A stretch of 64,000 nucleotides of DNA, taken from contig NC_134677.1 of assembly GCF_024713945.1 (NCBI RefSeq), positions 6,885,001 through 6,949,000 of the forward strand. Direction: 5' to 3'. The translations under genes were made by a program, and so were the position numbers. The stretch is from Dermatophagoides farinae. Its lineage: Eukaryota > Arthropoda > Arachnida > Sarcoptiformes > Pyroglyphidae. Positions 1-14,162 of the stretch are shown piece after piece (the stretch's first letter is position 1; each line of letters opens with the position of its first letter). The notes under the pieces were generated by a model. That model did not search any database. It had not been told where the DNA came from and was given only the letters and a program-made list of their open reading frames with translations.

Positions 1-2588
<2,588 letters not shown>

Positions 2589-2782
2589 TAATAATAATAT
2601 AAACGCCAACACACAAACACACCTACCACAGTTGTATTTGAAAATTAATTTTTATGAAGCCCATGAATTATTATTATTATTATTATTATTAATTAATGAA
2701 AATAAATGGAAAATATTTTTTTTGGAAAATATAATATCTTTCTTCTTATCATCATTCAGTTGTTTGTTGCTTTAGTCTATGT

Positions 2783-4145
2783 ATGTGTTTGAATGGTGAG
2801 TGTAAATTTGATAAATGTATCGATAACAAAGTCGATCCACAAAGTAGTAAACATATACAAACATAAACGTTGTTTACAGTTTGATAAATGTTGTTTTGTT
2901 GCAAGAATATTAAGACTTGTTATTTTTTTTTTTTTTTTGGTACCTTTTATTGTTTTGAATCGAAATGGCCCATTTCGGTATAATAACAATGATGATGATA
3001 CTATCTTTCTAATATTTTGTTTGATATATACAATATACGTATAAATTTATTATTTGTTTATTTTCAGATACAATCCTATTGAAAACTAATATAGTATCCA
3101 GCGAAGTTAAACAAATAGCCCAAATACTAAAATCGAATTCATTATCAATTTATAATGATAATGATGATGCCAAGGTAAAATCGAATTATCAATACTTTTG
3201 TGGTCATTATGTATTTATTCATTTGTTCTTATAGCTTCGAGATTTATTACTCGTACTCAATTGTATAGATTTAACAACATTGGCTGGCGATGATACTTAC
3301 AGTAATGTATCCAGGCTTTGTTATCGAGCAATACATCCATTGAGCAACAAAATAGTTGAAAAATTATCCAATCATGATGATTATCACCACAGAAACAATA
3401 TCACAACAGGTGCTGTTTGCGTTTATCCATTAAGAGTTGGTGACTGTCGTCAATACTTGGATAGAATCGATTCCAATCTATCAATAGCTTCGGTTGTAGC
3501 CGGGTTCCCAAGTGGTCAGAGTCCAATCACAGTAACATTGGCTGATATTACTTTTGCCATACAATCGGGAGCAAATGAAATCGACATTGTCATTAATCGA
3601 TCATTAGTGTTGGCCGGTAAATGGCAAGAATTGTTCAACGAGATCAAAATCATTGCTCAGCACTGTCATGACCAAAATGTGCATTTGAAAGTGATACTCA
3701 GCTGTGGTGAACTGGGTAATTTACAGAATATTTACAAGGTATGTAACCATCATTATAAAAATCATTACTCAATGACAACCATCTATTTCTGTTCATACAG
3801 GCATCGATGTGTGCCATGATGGCCGGAGCTGATTTCATCAAAACATCCACTGGAAAAGAATCGATCAATGCTACATTGACTTACGGTCTGATTATGATCA
3901 GAGCTATCACTGATTTTTATATTGCTCGAAAAATTCGTGTTGGGCTTAAACCTGCCGGTGGTATCAAAAATGCTTCCGATGCTCTATGCTGGATCAATTT
4001 GGTCCGCTTTTATTTGGGACCCGAATGGCTCAATAATAAATTGTTTCGAATCGGTGCTAGTTCGTTACTCAACAATATCGAATTTGAAATCTTTAAATTA
4101 CTATTCCACCGAAAACCAATAGAAAATGAACTGTCAATGACATGA
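2783..4145 (+). CDS. DERA: Deoxyribose-phosphate aldolase
   Basis: Cleaves 2-deoxy-D-ribose 5-phosphate to glyceraldehyde 3-phosphate and acetaldehyde in nucleoside catabolism (cytosolic class I aldolase). Exons 2783..2795, 3068..3174, 3235..3738 and 3801..4145 give about 322 residues, close to the human 318. Both active-site lysines are visible: Lys222 in DFIKTSTGK (Schiff base) and Lys258 in GLKPAGG, each four residues after the human positions. EIDIVINRSLVLAG holds the conserved Asp. The 13-nt first coding exon (ATG at 2783) is inferred only from phase and a GTGAGT donor and is the weak part. Everything from 3235 onward is firm. The gene starts 195 nt after TBC1D23 in the same direction and ends facing the acidic-protein gene. 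Confidence 0.93.
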
Positions 4146-4384
4146 ATAAATCAACGAGACAAGATTTATTTACAAAAACAAATCTTTATTTTTAGAAATC
4201 AATTACTTTAAATTAATGACAAATGTTTAGTTTATTTTTTTGGAATTTTTAAATGTTTACAAATTTTTTAATAAATGTGTGTGGACATTAAACGAATTGA
4301 ATTGAAAATGGTTATGAATGAAAAGGGATTAAGTATGGGTGTGTTTGTGTCTGTTATATTTAGCGTGTCCAAGCATTGAATGAT

Positions 4385-4914
4385 TTAGGCCGAAGAAGTG
4401 ACATCCTCACCATCTTCTTTTTTTTCTACGGTTTCGGAATCAGTTTTCAATTTCTTTGGTGTTGTTTCTTCGGTTTTTTCACCTTCATTCGAAATGGATT
4501 TCCTTTTTGGACCATCACTATCATCTTCAGTTTTTTCGGCATCTTCTTTGACTTCTGGTTCTTCTACTTGTTCCTTGTCTTTGTTACCATTAGCAGCTTC
4601 CTCATTGGTTTCTTCAGCTTTTGTGCCATTGTCATCAACATTTTCTTCGGTGTCTTTTTCAGCATTACCATTGGCTTCTTTTTCAGCTTCAACTTCAACT
4701 ACTTTTTTCTCTTCAATTGGTTTCTGGAAAGATATGTAAATTATAATTAACTCTAATGAAAATCATAAATGACAATTTTACCTTGGTAGGAGTAGTTTCA
4801 ACCTTTTCAACCTGTGGTTGTGGTTCAACTTCGGGAGAACTAAAAAAAAATGACAATTTAAAAAAGATTTATGACAAAAAATAAGAATACTTACTCAATT
4901 TTGGTGCTCGGCAT
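4385..4914 (-). CDS. Small acidic Lys/Glu-rich protein, unrecognised
   Basis: Three exons (4895..4914, 4782..4839, 4385..4723, read leftward) keep phase and give 138 residues starting MPSTKIDSPEVEPQPQVEKV and ending EDGEDVTSSA. The body is almost only Glu, Lys, Asp, Thr, Ala and Asn, with a basic patch GPKRKS around residue 100 and TTPKKLK further on. There is no signal peptide, membrane segment or fold motif. The composition recalls prothymosin/HMGN-like or other disordered nuclear proteins, but this is resemblance only. Reading the opposite strand gives a Ser/Phe-rich shadow frame. Splice sites (GTAAGT, GTAAAA; polypyrimidine acceptors) make the minus-strand model solid. Confidence 0.75.
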
Positions 4915-6989
4915 TTTTACTATTTGTAATACGAAATCAAAATCAAAAAAAAAATCAAACAAAAGAACAAGTCGAATGACAAGCCGGTAAAACGTGTGTT
5001 GGAAATTCGAAAAGCTACGTTAAAAAAAAAAATCACACAACGAAACAATCACTTCAACAGTCAACGATCAAATGAACGACTTCCGAGCTGTACATTTCAT
5101 TTAGAAATGCTTCACCAATGTATACATGTACCTTGTTGTATATGAAATATACTATCACGTGACCATTGATTTAAGCCAATCATATACAAGTTGATCAAAA
5201 ATCTACGCAAACGTATTTCATTGTTCATTGTTTGGCCTTGACCACTATCACATTAATGGTAGCTGTACAACATCTACGAAATGATAGTGGTAGTGGTATA
5301 TATATTATATGTTTATCACAAACAAAAAAAAAACTAGATAAAGACAAAACCCGCGGTTAATGACAAACTGGCGCCAACTTGATTCGATGAACACATGCGC
5401 AATAATGATAATTTAGTTTTAGACCCTAGCCTTCTATGATTATAATATTTTTTCCCAAAAAAAAAACTGGCTTAGCTTTTGGGACAGGCAAAAAAAAAGT
5501 GAGAGAACCAATGAAAAGAGAATGGAGAATGAGAAAGAGAGAGAGAAAAGGAGACAAAGCAATGAATATGAAACTAGAAAGAGAAAATGAAAAAAAACCA
5601 TCCTTTTCATTTTTGAAAAAGTAAGCCGGTCGATCTCGTATGGATTTTTTTTTATTTTTTTATTATTAAGACTCCAAAATTATAGAAATTAGGATGAAAT
5701 GAATAAAGAAGAAAACAAACAAACAAACAAAATAACATGAATGGATTTAGGAATCATAGGTAGTAGCAATGGCTAAAAATAAGTCCATCATTGTCCATCT
5801 TGTTGATTTGCGTGTCCGTTAATTATTCTTTAAAACCCTTTTGAACCTGAATGATGATGATTAAAATGGTAGAGAGACGGAGACAGACAAACAGAGAAAA
5901 GACAATTAACAGCATATAAGAATAGCTTTCATTTAATTCAAAATAGAAAATATTAGAATAATGATAAAAGATGAAACAATCTAAATATAAACTATATAGC
6001 TCTCCTTTTATACTTGTTTTTTTTGTGTATCATTCAGAATCCATCACCATCATCTTCATATTACCTTGTATGTTTTTTTGTTGTTGTTGTTGTTGAATAT
6101 AACATATTCGAATGCTTGTTGAATGGATGACCCCACCACAGTAAAATAGGTAAAAGCAACAAGCTTTTCCAAACAAGTTTATTGCTCATATACACATTAT
6201 AGTTATATACTCTCTTTTTTTCTCTCTCAAATCACTTTATCATCATCATCATCATCACGATTGAATGAATGCCATACACAAGAACACATACACATTCAAT
6301 GCTATATATCCGGCCCCATTGGTCATTGGACTAACAAAGAAAAACATGACGATGAGAGCAATGAAGTTTCTACTATTTTACTTATTATATTTACCAATAG
6401 TGTATCTTTCTATTTTTTTCCTCCCCCAATATTTTATAACCACAAAGCGATCATCATCAATGTATCGTTTTGATGATTTTTTTTTAGAAATCCGAGAAAA
6501 AAAAGAGAAATATACACGATCAAGATGATAATGATAAGGATGACCTAATGTTGTTCAATGATGTTTATCAAAATTCGCGAATGTGAACAGGTTTTGTTGT
6601 TTTTGTTCAAATTCGATACTCTCAACAAATAAAAACATGAACATAAACAGTTTGCAATAAAAACAAGACAAATTCTTATCGAAAAGATGATGTTTTGATG
6701 CCTTTTGACCCTTTCGATCAATATATTCATTCAAAGGTTTATTTTTGAAAAAAACAAAAAAAAAACAAAATTTAAACTTTGTTTATTTTGAATATTTTTT
6801 TTTCATTTTTTTATGATAAATTTAAAAAAAAATTATTTTACATACAAAAAAAATTGTAGTGGAGTTTTTTTTAAAGCTGTAAATAGAAAAAAGAGAATTA
6901 AAAATAAAAAAAAATCCGCGTTTGGCGTATACAAAAAAAATAAAGCTACCAATTGTTTGACGATTTCAATGATTGAAAAAAAAATATAT
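4915..6989. other. Intergenic, 2.1 kb
   Basis: Holds the upstream region of the acidic-protein gene: a TCACGTGAC E-box/CLEAR-like motif near 5155 and an imperfect hairpin at 5239-5298 (listed separately). Then come A-rich and GA-rich tracts, a TTG run near 6080 and an ATC repeat near 6240. Short open frames here have no family signature, and I see no gene. Confidence 0.6.
5239..5298. repeat. Imperfect inverted repeat (hairpin)
   Basis: The arm ACCACTATCACATT (from 5241) pairs with AAATGATAGTGGT ending about 5293, with a 2-nt bulge and a loop of about 30 nt. It lies some 330 bp upstream of the acidic-protein start codon. It could be a small foldback element or an RNA hairpin. No known microRNA seed is recognised. 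Confidence 0.45.
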
Positions 6990-7802
6990 TCACAGATCAA
7001 ACTTATTCAATTGTCCAGTGGATACAAAATAAAATGGTCGATGTTCAATGGATTGATTATTTTTGTTATTAATACATTCGCCATTAATACTAATAATATC
7101 TGAATGATGATCATCAGTATCGGCATCCGATTCTTCTAGTATTGAATCCAATTTTGGTGCACTTTGTGATCGTTCCAATGGTTGTTTAAAATATTTTGAT
7201 CCATTGACTAGAAATTTTTTCCTTATCGGTAATGTATGATTTGGTGTTTGTTGCCGTAGATAGATTTCTCGACGAAATTCACGTAATGCATTATAAAGAC
7301 GTATTCTTAATTCATCAGCCATTTGACTTGCTTGATTTGAACGTTTACATAGTACAGCATGACAACGCAATTCGGGTTTTCCACGTTTACCGGTATGTCG
7401 ATATATCCAAATGAATACACGTGGATGTGTATTTGTATTCGTCACATAGGTTATTTTATTCGACCAATATTCAATATTACCCAATTCACGTGTATATACT
7501 TTCAAACCCGAATTACAAATAGTTATCTTCATCTTGGTCAAAGCTTTTTTTCCTTTTCTACGTTCATAATTTTTCCATAAAATATTCAATGGAGATTCAA
7601 CAAATTGATCACCTTTTGCCCAGAATGTTGGTACATTACCTAAATACGTTACATGATATGTAAGATCACCACGATTTAATGTGATGGAACGTTTCTTCCA
7701 GAATTTTAATCTCGAATGTACATCGGTCAACCATACGCTTAGATTTTGATTTGATGAACACCATTTAGAAAATGAGAACAACTTTGAAACAGATTCAAAC
7801 AT
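6990..7802 (-). CDS. FAM43-family PTB/PID-domain protein
   Basis: Intronless, 270 residues. A phosphotyrosine-binding (PID) domain spans roughly residues 45-175: TYHVTYLGNVPTFWAKGD is the first strand and turn, then KMKITICNSGLKVYTRE, NKITYVTNTNTHPRVFIWIYRH and LRCHAVLCKRSNQASQMADEL. The tail motif LERSQSAPKLDSILEE is the family hallmark (vertebrate FAM43A/B have ERSRSAPKLGSI). The function of the family is poorly known; PTB domains bind NPxY-type peptides or lipids. Shorter than vertebrate FAM43A (about 420 residues) because the acidic C-terminal part is reduced. It is transcribed away from DHX35. Confidence 0.88.
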   Translation of the reverse strand: MFESVSKLFSFSKWCSSNQNLSVWLTDVHSRLKFWKKRSITLNRGDLTYHVTYLGNVPTFWAKGDQFVESPLNILWKNYERRKGKKALTKMKITICNSGLKVYTRELGNIEYWSNKITYVTNTNTHPRVFIWIYRHTGKRGKPELRCHAVLCKRSNQASQMADELRIRLYNALREFRREIYLRQQTPNHTLPIRKKFLVNGSKYFKQPLERSQSAPKLDSILEESDADTDDHHSDIISINGECINNKNNQSIEHRPFYFVSTGQLNKFDL

Positions 7803-8296
7803 TATAATAATATTCTGTAGTCATTTTGTTGAAGAACTCGATGACATCACACTGTTTTAAAATGATGATGATCATCAGAGAATCGCGTTTCTTTTTCTTT
7901 GGTTTTTTAATGATTAATAATACATCACTATTTCATCATCATGTTGCAAGCAACGTATAGAAAAAACGATCGAATTTCGGTGAAATGATGTTCGAGAATA
8001 AACACACAAATAGGTGGACCTAGACAAAAAACGTGGCTCATTTGTGTCTCTCTATCACTCACTTTTGCTTGATTGGTAATGAAGTGAGGGCCCTAGCTAG
8101 TTTATTGCACAGTTATCTAGTTCATTCGGCCATAACATGTTGATTGGAAAAAATGCTTCAAGTCATTTTGTTCTGTCATCATCACTCACAGCCGTGAAAA
8201 AATTCAGTGGACATATAACGTAAATTAATTACGTTCATAAATGACATTACGAATGGTAAAAATGCATCAAAATCTTGAATCCATTAATTTTTTATA
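7803..8296. promoter_or_regulatory. Shared upstream region between FAM43 and DHX35
   Basis: A 494-bp gap between two divergent start codons, so both promoters must lie here or overlap it. It contains moderately GC-richer patches (around 8025-8110) within AT-rich DNA. No clear TATA box can be assigned to either gene. Confidence 0.5.
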
Positions 8297-10583
8297 ATGT
8301 CTACATCCAAAGGTAAGTTTGTAGATTTCTGTGTTTTTGTGAACATTTTTTTACATTGATTTCATAGGTAACGTTAAACAATCAATGAATGAAGATTGTA
8401 GTGAGAATGATCATGATTTTCAAACGGTACCATTCAATCCGAATAAATCTCTTTCTATCGAACAACAGCGGCTTCGATTACCGATTTACAATGTAAGATT
8501 AATCTAATCATTTTTAATCGTTTTTAACCTAATTCAAGTATTTTATTAGTTTAAGAATCATATAGCATACCTGTTGGAAAAATATCAGGTTCTAATAGTC
8601 ATTGGTGAAACGAGCTGCGGCAAAAGTACACAATTACCTCAATTTTTACATGAATTTGCATATGTCAATTTCAATGAAACATTGGGACAAATTCAAATCA
8701 TCGGTATTACTCAACCTAGGAGGATAGCCACGATTTCATTGGCTTCAAGAGTGGCCGAAGAGATGAATGTCGATTTAGGTGCTGAAGTTGGTTATTCAAT
8801 TCGATTTGAAGATGTTTGTGATGAAAAATTGACAAAAATCAAATTCATGACAGAAGGTATACTCATCCGAGAAATGATGAATGATCCCCTACTTACTAAA
8901 TATTCGATAATTATTGTGGATGAAGCTCATGAACGATCAGTAAACACGGATATTTTGCTTTCATTATTGAAGAAAATAATTAAAAAACGTTCCGATTTAA
9001 AAGTGATAATTTCATCGGCAACACTAGAAACCGAATCGATCTGTAATTATTTCAATACGATTGGAAAACAAAAAATTGATAGATCTACTGTTCTATGTAT
9101 TGATGGACGAACGTTTCCAGTTGAAGTGAATTTTTTAATCGAACCAACTGCTGATTATGTTAAAGAATCTGTTGAAACTGTGATAAAAATTCATGAAAAT
9201 TTTCCTAACGGTGATATCCTTGTATTTCTCACTGGCCAAGAAGAGGTGGAAGAAGCCGTCGAATCAATATTTGAATATTCCAAAGATTTAAAAAGTACAC
9301 ATATAATATTTAAATTTATGATGCGTTAATTAATCAAATTTTATTCAATTTCCATAGATAAATATGAAAATTATAAAAAATTATTGGTATTTCCATTGTA
9401 TGCATCATTGCCGACCAATGAGCAAGTCAAGGTATTTCAAATTCTACCTCGTCATATTCGTAAGGTAATTGTTGCGACAAACATTGCTGAAGCTTCGATA
9501 ACTATTCCGGGTGTATCTTATGTCGTCGATTGTGGTTTCGTAAAAATACGCAATTTTAATTCTAAATCAGCCACCGATTCTCTAATGGTTGTACCAATCA
9601 CGAAAGCATCAGCTCAACAACGTTCTGGTCGTGCCGGTCGTATGAAAAGTGGCTATGCATTTCGATTGTATACTGAAGAAGATTTTAGAAAGTTGGCCGA
9701 TTTTACTTTGCCTGAAATTGAGCGAATCTCACTTTCATCGACCATTCTTCAACTCAAAGCATTGGGCATCGATAATATTGTTAAATTTGATTTTATTTCA
9801 CCACCACCTTCCAAAAATATTATCGCTGCATTTGATATATTATTTGCATTGAAAGCCATAGATGATAATGGATCATTAACTGATCCTCTTGGAATGCAAA
9901 TGGCTGAATTTCCTTTGAATCCAACATTTTCAAAAATGCTTCTGATTTCTGAACAATTCGGTTGTAGTGAAGAAATTTTAACCATCGCTTCCATGTTACA
10001 AGTTCAAAATATTTTCACCTATCCACATGGTCAACGAGCACAACAGGCTAGACGAGCCAAACATAATCTTTCTGTTGAAGAAGGAGATTTAATTACCTAT
10101 TTGAATATTTACAATCAATTTATGAAAGCATCACAAATTCGAAGTTGGTCAGATAAAAATTATCTCCATTATAAAGGCCTATTACGTGCTGTTGAAATTC
10201 GCAATCGATTGAAAAGTCTATTACATAGATTTAAGGTTCGATTAATATCGAACAACGACGTAGAATCCATACTAAAATGTATTGTCGCTGGATTTTTTAC
10301 TAACGCAGCACAATTAGGTGAAGATGGCATCTATCGAACTATTCGTGGAAATTATGAATTACATATTCATCCAACATCCGTATTGTATACAATGAAACGT
10401 TTACCGAAATTTGTCTTATTTACCGAAGTAATTCATACGACCAAAGATTTTATGAAATATATTAGTGTCATTAAGCCTAATTGGCTTTATGAATTGGCTC
10501 CACATTATTATGAATTTGGAACCAAAAAAAAAAAAAAAAAAAATGATCAAATGATCAAGCAGATCTCAAATTTATTTTTATAG
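8297..10583 (+). CDS. DHX35: DHX35, DEAH-box RNA helicase
   Basis: Spliceosome-associated (C complex) DEAH/RHA ATPase. Exons 8297..8312, 8368..8492, 8550..9294 and 9358..10583 keep phase; about 703 residues, matching the human 703. Motifs: I GETSCGKS (Ser where most paralogs have Gly), Ia TQPRR, II DEAH, III SATLE, V TNIAEASITI, VI QQRSGRAGR. The helicase-associated region (LQLKALGIDN, PLGMQMAEFPLNP) and the OB-fold tail (HIHPTSVLY, WLYELAPHYYEFG) follow. The last codons run through a 20-A tract (10524-10543) that encodes Lys6, so the extreme C-terminus depends on that homopolymer length being right. A polyadenylation hexamer AATAAA lies at 10647. Confidence 0.95.
10524..10543 (+). repeat. 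A20 homopolymer inside the DHX35 coding end
   Basis: Twenty consecutive A encode six Lys plus part of an Asn just before the DHX35 stop. Such a run is prone to sequencing and polymerase slippage. A change of one would alter the last 13 or so residues. Confidence 0.9.
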
Positions 10584-10918
10584 TGATTCAGGAATGGTTA
10601 CATAATACAAAAATTGTTTCAAATCATGTTTTTGTTGCAAACCACAAATAAATGACACAATTCTATACGAGTTAATTCTGTTACGTTTTTTTGTACAGTT
10701 ATAAAAATATATGATGATGATAAATCACAAAAAAAAGATTATTTTTGTCAATCTTCTGAGAAATGTGTGTGTGTGTGTGGGTGTAGGTGATAAATAAATA
10801 TAGATCAAATCTTTATACTATATCGTATGATTATGATTAGTGGGAAGATATCTTTTGAATTTTTTTTTTATCAATATCAATATACTTTTGGTTGTGTTAT
10901 TTATTTATTTGATATTTT
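10584..10918. other. Intergenic between convergent DHX35 and MTSS1 ends
   Basis: Two 3' UTRs face each other here. AATAAA hexamers lie at 10647 and near 10790, and a GT dinucleotide run lies near 10765. I see no further gene. Confidence 0.6.
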
Positions 10919-13900
10919 TTATTTGCTGATGACTATACAAATCTGATTATGCCATTTTTTTCCTGTTTGATTGAATGTACCGTAAATGATAGGTTCCAAG
11001 GTTACCAGATTTTTTTTCTGAATATTACAACTAACGAGAAAAAAAATAAATGGAGACAAAAAGTTGATATAAAAAAAGAAAAGATAAATAAATTCAATTT
11101 CATTAACATTGTTGTTTACCTTATTGAAAAAGCCGTTTTGCTGATGATAATAAGAAGATGATCGCTGATGACCATTGCCACTGTTATCGGTATAAATATC
11201 AGAACGATGACCAAGTGTTCCATATAAATTATGGATTTCTCGTTGTAATTGAGTTCGGCTAGCATAGATTGGTTGCTGTGTTGAATTTGTTTGTATTTCG
11301 ACTACTTGGAATGCTTGATTGTTGTTATTGCCACCGGAATTACCGCTAGTAGATAAATTCAATGAGCTTGAAAATGTGACTCGATTTTGATTCTTGAATG
11401 ACGGATTGTATTGTTCTGTCGAATTTAATTCCGGTACGGATTGTTTCCGTTGTAATGCACTTGAAGCAGCCGCTTTAGCTATCTCATTCATTGTCATTGC
11501 TACATTGTGTTGTTGTTGTTGTTGCTGCTGTTGTTTCTGTAATAATGTTTGACTTAGCTTATCAACAAAACTCTCATTATTCAGGCTACTGGATACGGTA
11601 AATCCATTATTTTTTTCAATAGAATTTTTTCGACTAGATGATCGAGAAGCCGATTGGCTACGATGCGAATGACGATGTTTTCCTAACATAAAAATCAACA
11701 AGATAAAGATTATTATGAAGATGTGAATAATAATAATGATAATAAATTAATAATATACCTGAATAGCTCGAGGTCATATTATCATCCGGAATGGATCGAT
11801 TTGATGAATTTCGTCTTTTAGAAATTTTGGCATTGTTCTGATATACCAATGGTGATTGGCTCAGCTTTGTATTCAGTGTTTCCAAGAATTCACGATGTAC
11901 ATTTGTAATTTTATTGTAATGATGGTGATGTTGGGATTGGTAGTGATGATTATTATTATTATTATTATTTGAGGATGTATTCTGTGATGATATTGACGGT
12001 GTAGGCATTGTTGTTGCAATAGTCGATTCAGCTATGAATGCTTCCGGGGGTGGTGCAGGTAATGGTAACTGTGAACCATCATCGGAATCGATTGATTTGA
12101 ATATGTTTGACGATGATTGAATTGGTTGCTGTTGATTATTGTAGCTTTCAAATATTTTCTTGACAATCTTGTAATCATTTTTATCTCTTTCACTATTAGG
12201 ATTTGATTGTTGTTGTGCATGATAGCTTTTATCTTCGATCATTGTTTTATCGGATTGCTTGGCCATACTACATGAGCTTATATTAGTGAAATCGGTATTT
12301 TTCAGGGTGAAATTAATATCATTCATTGATTTTGTTAATACATTAATTTCATCATAAAGTGAAGAATTTTTCACGACATTAGATGCAACAGCATCATCAT
12401 GATGTTTATTGTTATTGCCATTATTAGTAAAGTTATTACTATTATTTTTTAACGTTCCTAATGTAATTGCATTAGGATTTGATAAGGATGATGTCCGTCG
12501 TACTGGAGGGGCAGGTGGTGGTTTATTAGATTTTTGATAAATTTTTTCCTCACTTTTATAGATTGAATTCATCATATTAGAATTTTGTGAATGATCACTA
12601 GTGGTAAACATTAGACTTTTCTGAAGATCAGCATTGGTAGGCGTTATTGATCCATCTGATTCGTGACTGGGTAATAAATATGTTTGATTTGATGATATGG
12701 ATGATGTAGGATTCTTGTCATAAAATGATTCAGGATCATCATTTTTGTTTTGAATTTGATTGTATGAACTCAAAAATGGATTTGTTGACGTAATTTTTAT
12801 TGTATTCTTTTCGGAATTATTGCTGGATGATATAGAATCAATCTGAAATTGTAGATCGTTATCACCGATTTTTTTCAAATTATTATCAGAATATGAAACA
12901 TTTGATCCGTATACAGTTGATGTAAGCTGATTAAATGAATTATAATAATTATAATTTAAATAATTTTTTTTTCATAAATTTGTACTCACCGGATCTGTTG
13001 TTGAAAAATATTTGCTCTGGGTTTGATGATTTGGTGTTTGATGATGTTGATGGTGAATATAGTTTGCAGCTGAATTGCTTGATGATGAATTATAACTAGA
13101 TATTGAACACATGCTTGATTTTCTAGATCCTAATGAACTTGGTGAACTAGGAGGTGTGTGTATACTCCAAGAAGCAAGACTAGTATCATTCTTATTTAAT
13201 TTAAGATTCGAGATAACTGTCTCACTCGATACGGGTAGATCGAATGGATCGACGGTTAATTTCTGCAATGAATCCATTATTTCTTGTATATGTGATATTT
13301 CACCGATCATGGATATTTCTTCTTCAATAAATGGCCGTAAAAATTTCACCAGCAAACAAAAATGACTTCGTTCTTCAATCAATGCTCGGCGTACGGCCTT
13401 TTTCTCTAAATCTTCAAGCATTAATAAACGTTCATTACATTCCATTTCAGAATCCAATGATCGTGTCAATGAAGATGTTGATTTATGATGATAACCGCCA
13501 CCAATGGTGCCATAAATACCTTTACTATTTAATGAATCAAAAAAATCAAATTTACTTTTGCTTAATGAACGTGAAGAATGTTTTTTGTTGCCACGAATAC
13601 TGCCGGATGTACTGAGTGAATCACAAAATTGACGTTTTTTAAATTCTTGTCGTAGGCGTTTCAATTCTTTAGTACGTTCTTTATCCAAAGCTATGGTTGC
13701 CTTTTTCCATTCTTCAACTCGTTCCTGTAGCGGTAAAATCAGACAATCCAGAAAAGCGCTACTGAAGGATTTTAATTTTGCTTCAACTGATCGTTGCCGA
13801 AGGCATAATCGTGTCAAAGCAGTTCCGATTTCTTTGGTACCACCACGAGTTGTCGTTGCCATATCGGCTATCTTTTGAAATGAATCCAAGAATGCTGTTG

Positions 13901-14162
13901 ATGCATTTATTGTTGATTTAAGGTGAGCCTGAAATTTGGTCGCTTTTAGAATGAAATCATCCCATGTTGAAGAACCATTCTGTGAATGAATTGACACACA
14001 CGAAAAAAGACAAAAAACAAATGGAAAATGTCATTGACATCAAATAGAAGCCTTTTTAAATGAATGAACAGAACAAACCTTTAAATCATTGATGATGATT
14101 TGAAAAAGGCCACCAAGAACATTACAATCATGTTCGGTTATGGTTGATTGTTCCATCATCAT
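10919..14162 (-). CDS. MTSS1: MTSS1/MIM family I-BAR protein
   Basis: Binds PI(4,5)P2 membranes and bends them outward to make protrusions, linking actin to the membrane. Exons (leftward): 14079..14162, 12990..13979, 11759..12926, 11120..11682 and 10919..11017; 967 residues, all in phase. The start has three ATG codons in a row (14162, 14159, 14156). The I-BAR domain fills about residues 1-250: CNVLGGLFQIIINDLK, AFLDSFQKIADMAT, GGTKEIGTALTRLCLR, PLQERVEEWKKA, RALIEERSHFC. Then WSIHTPPSSPSSLGSRKSS, identical in pattern to vertebrate MTSS1, a proline patch PPPAPPVRRTSS, and a Gln-rich stretch. The C-terminal WH2 actin-binding motif of vertebrate MTSS1 is not evident; the last exon encodes an unfamiliar 32-residue tail. 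Confidence 0.9.

Noticed and set aside
4376-4750. Plus-strand Phe/Ser-rich open frames opposite the acidic-protein gene
   Set aside because: Mirror image of the Glu/Lys codons on the minus strand, which has matching splice sites and start codon.
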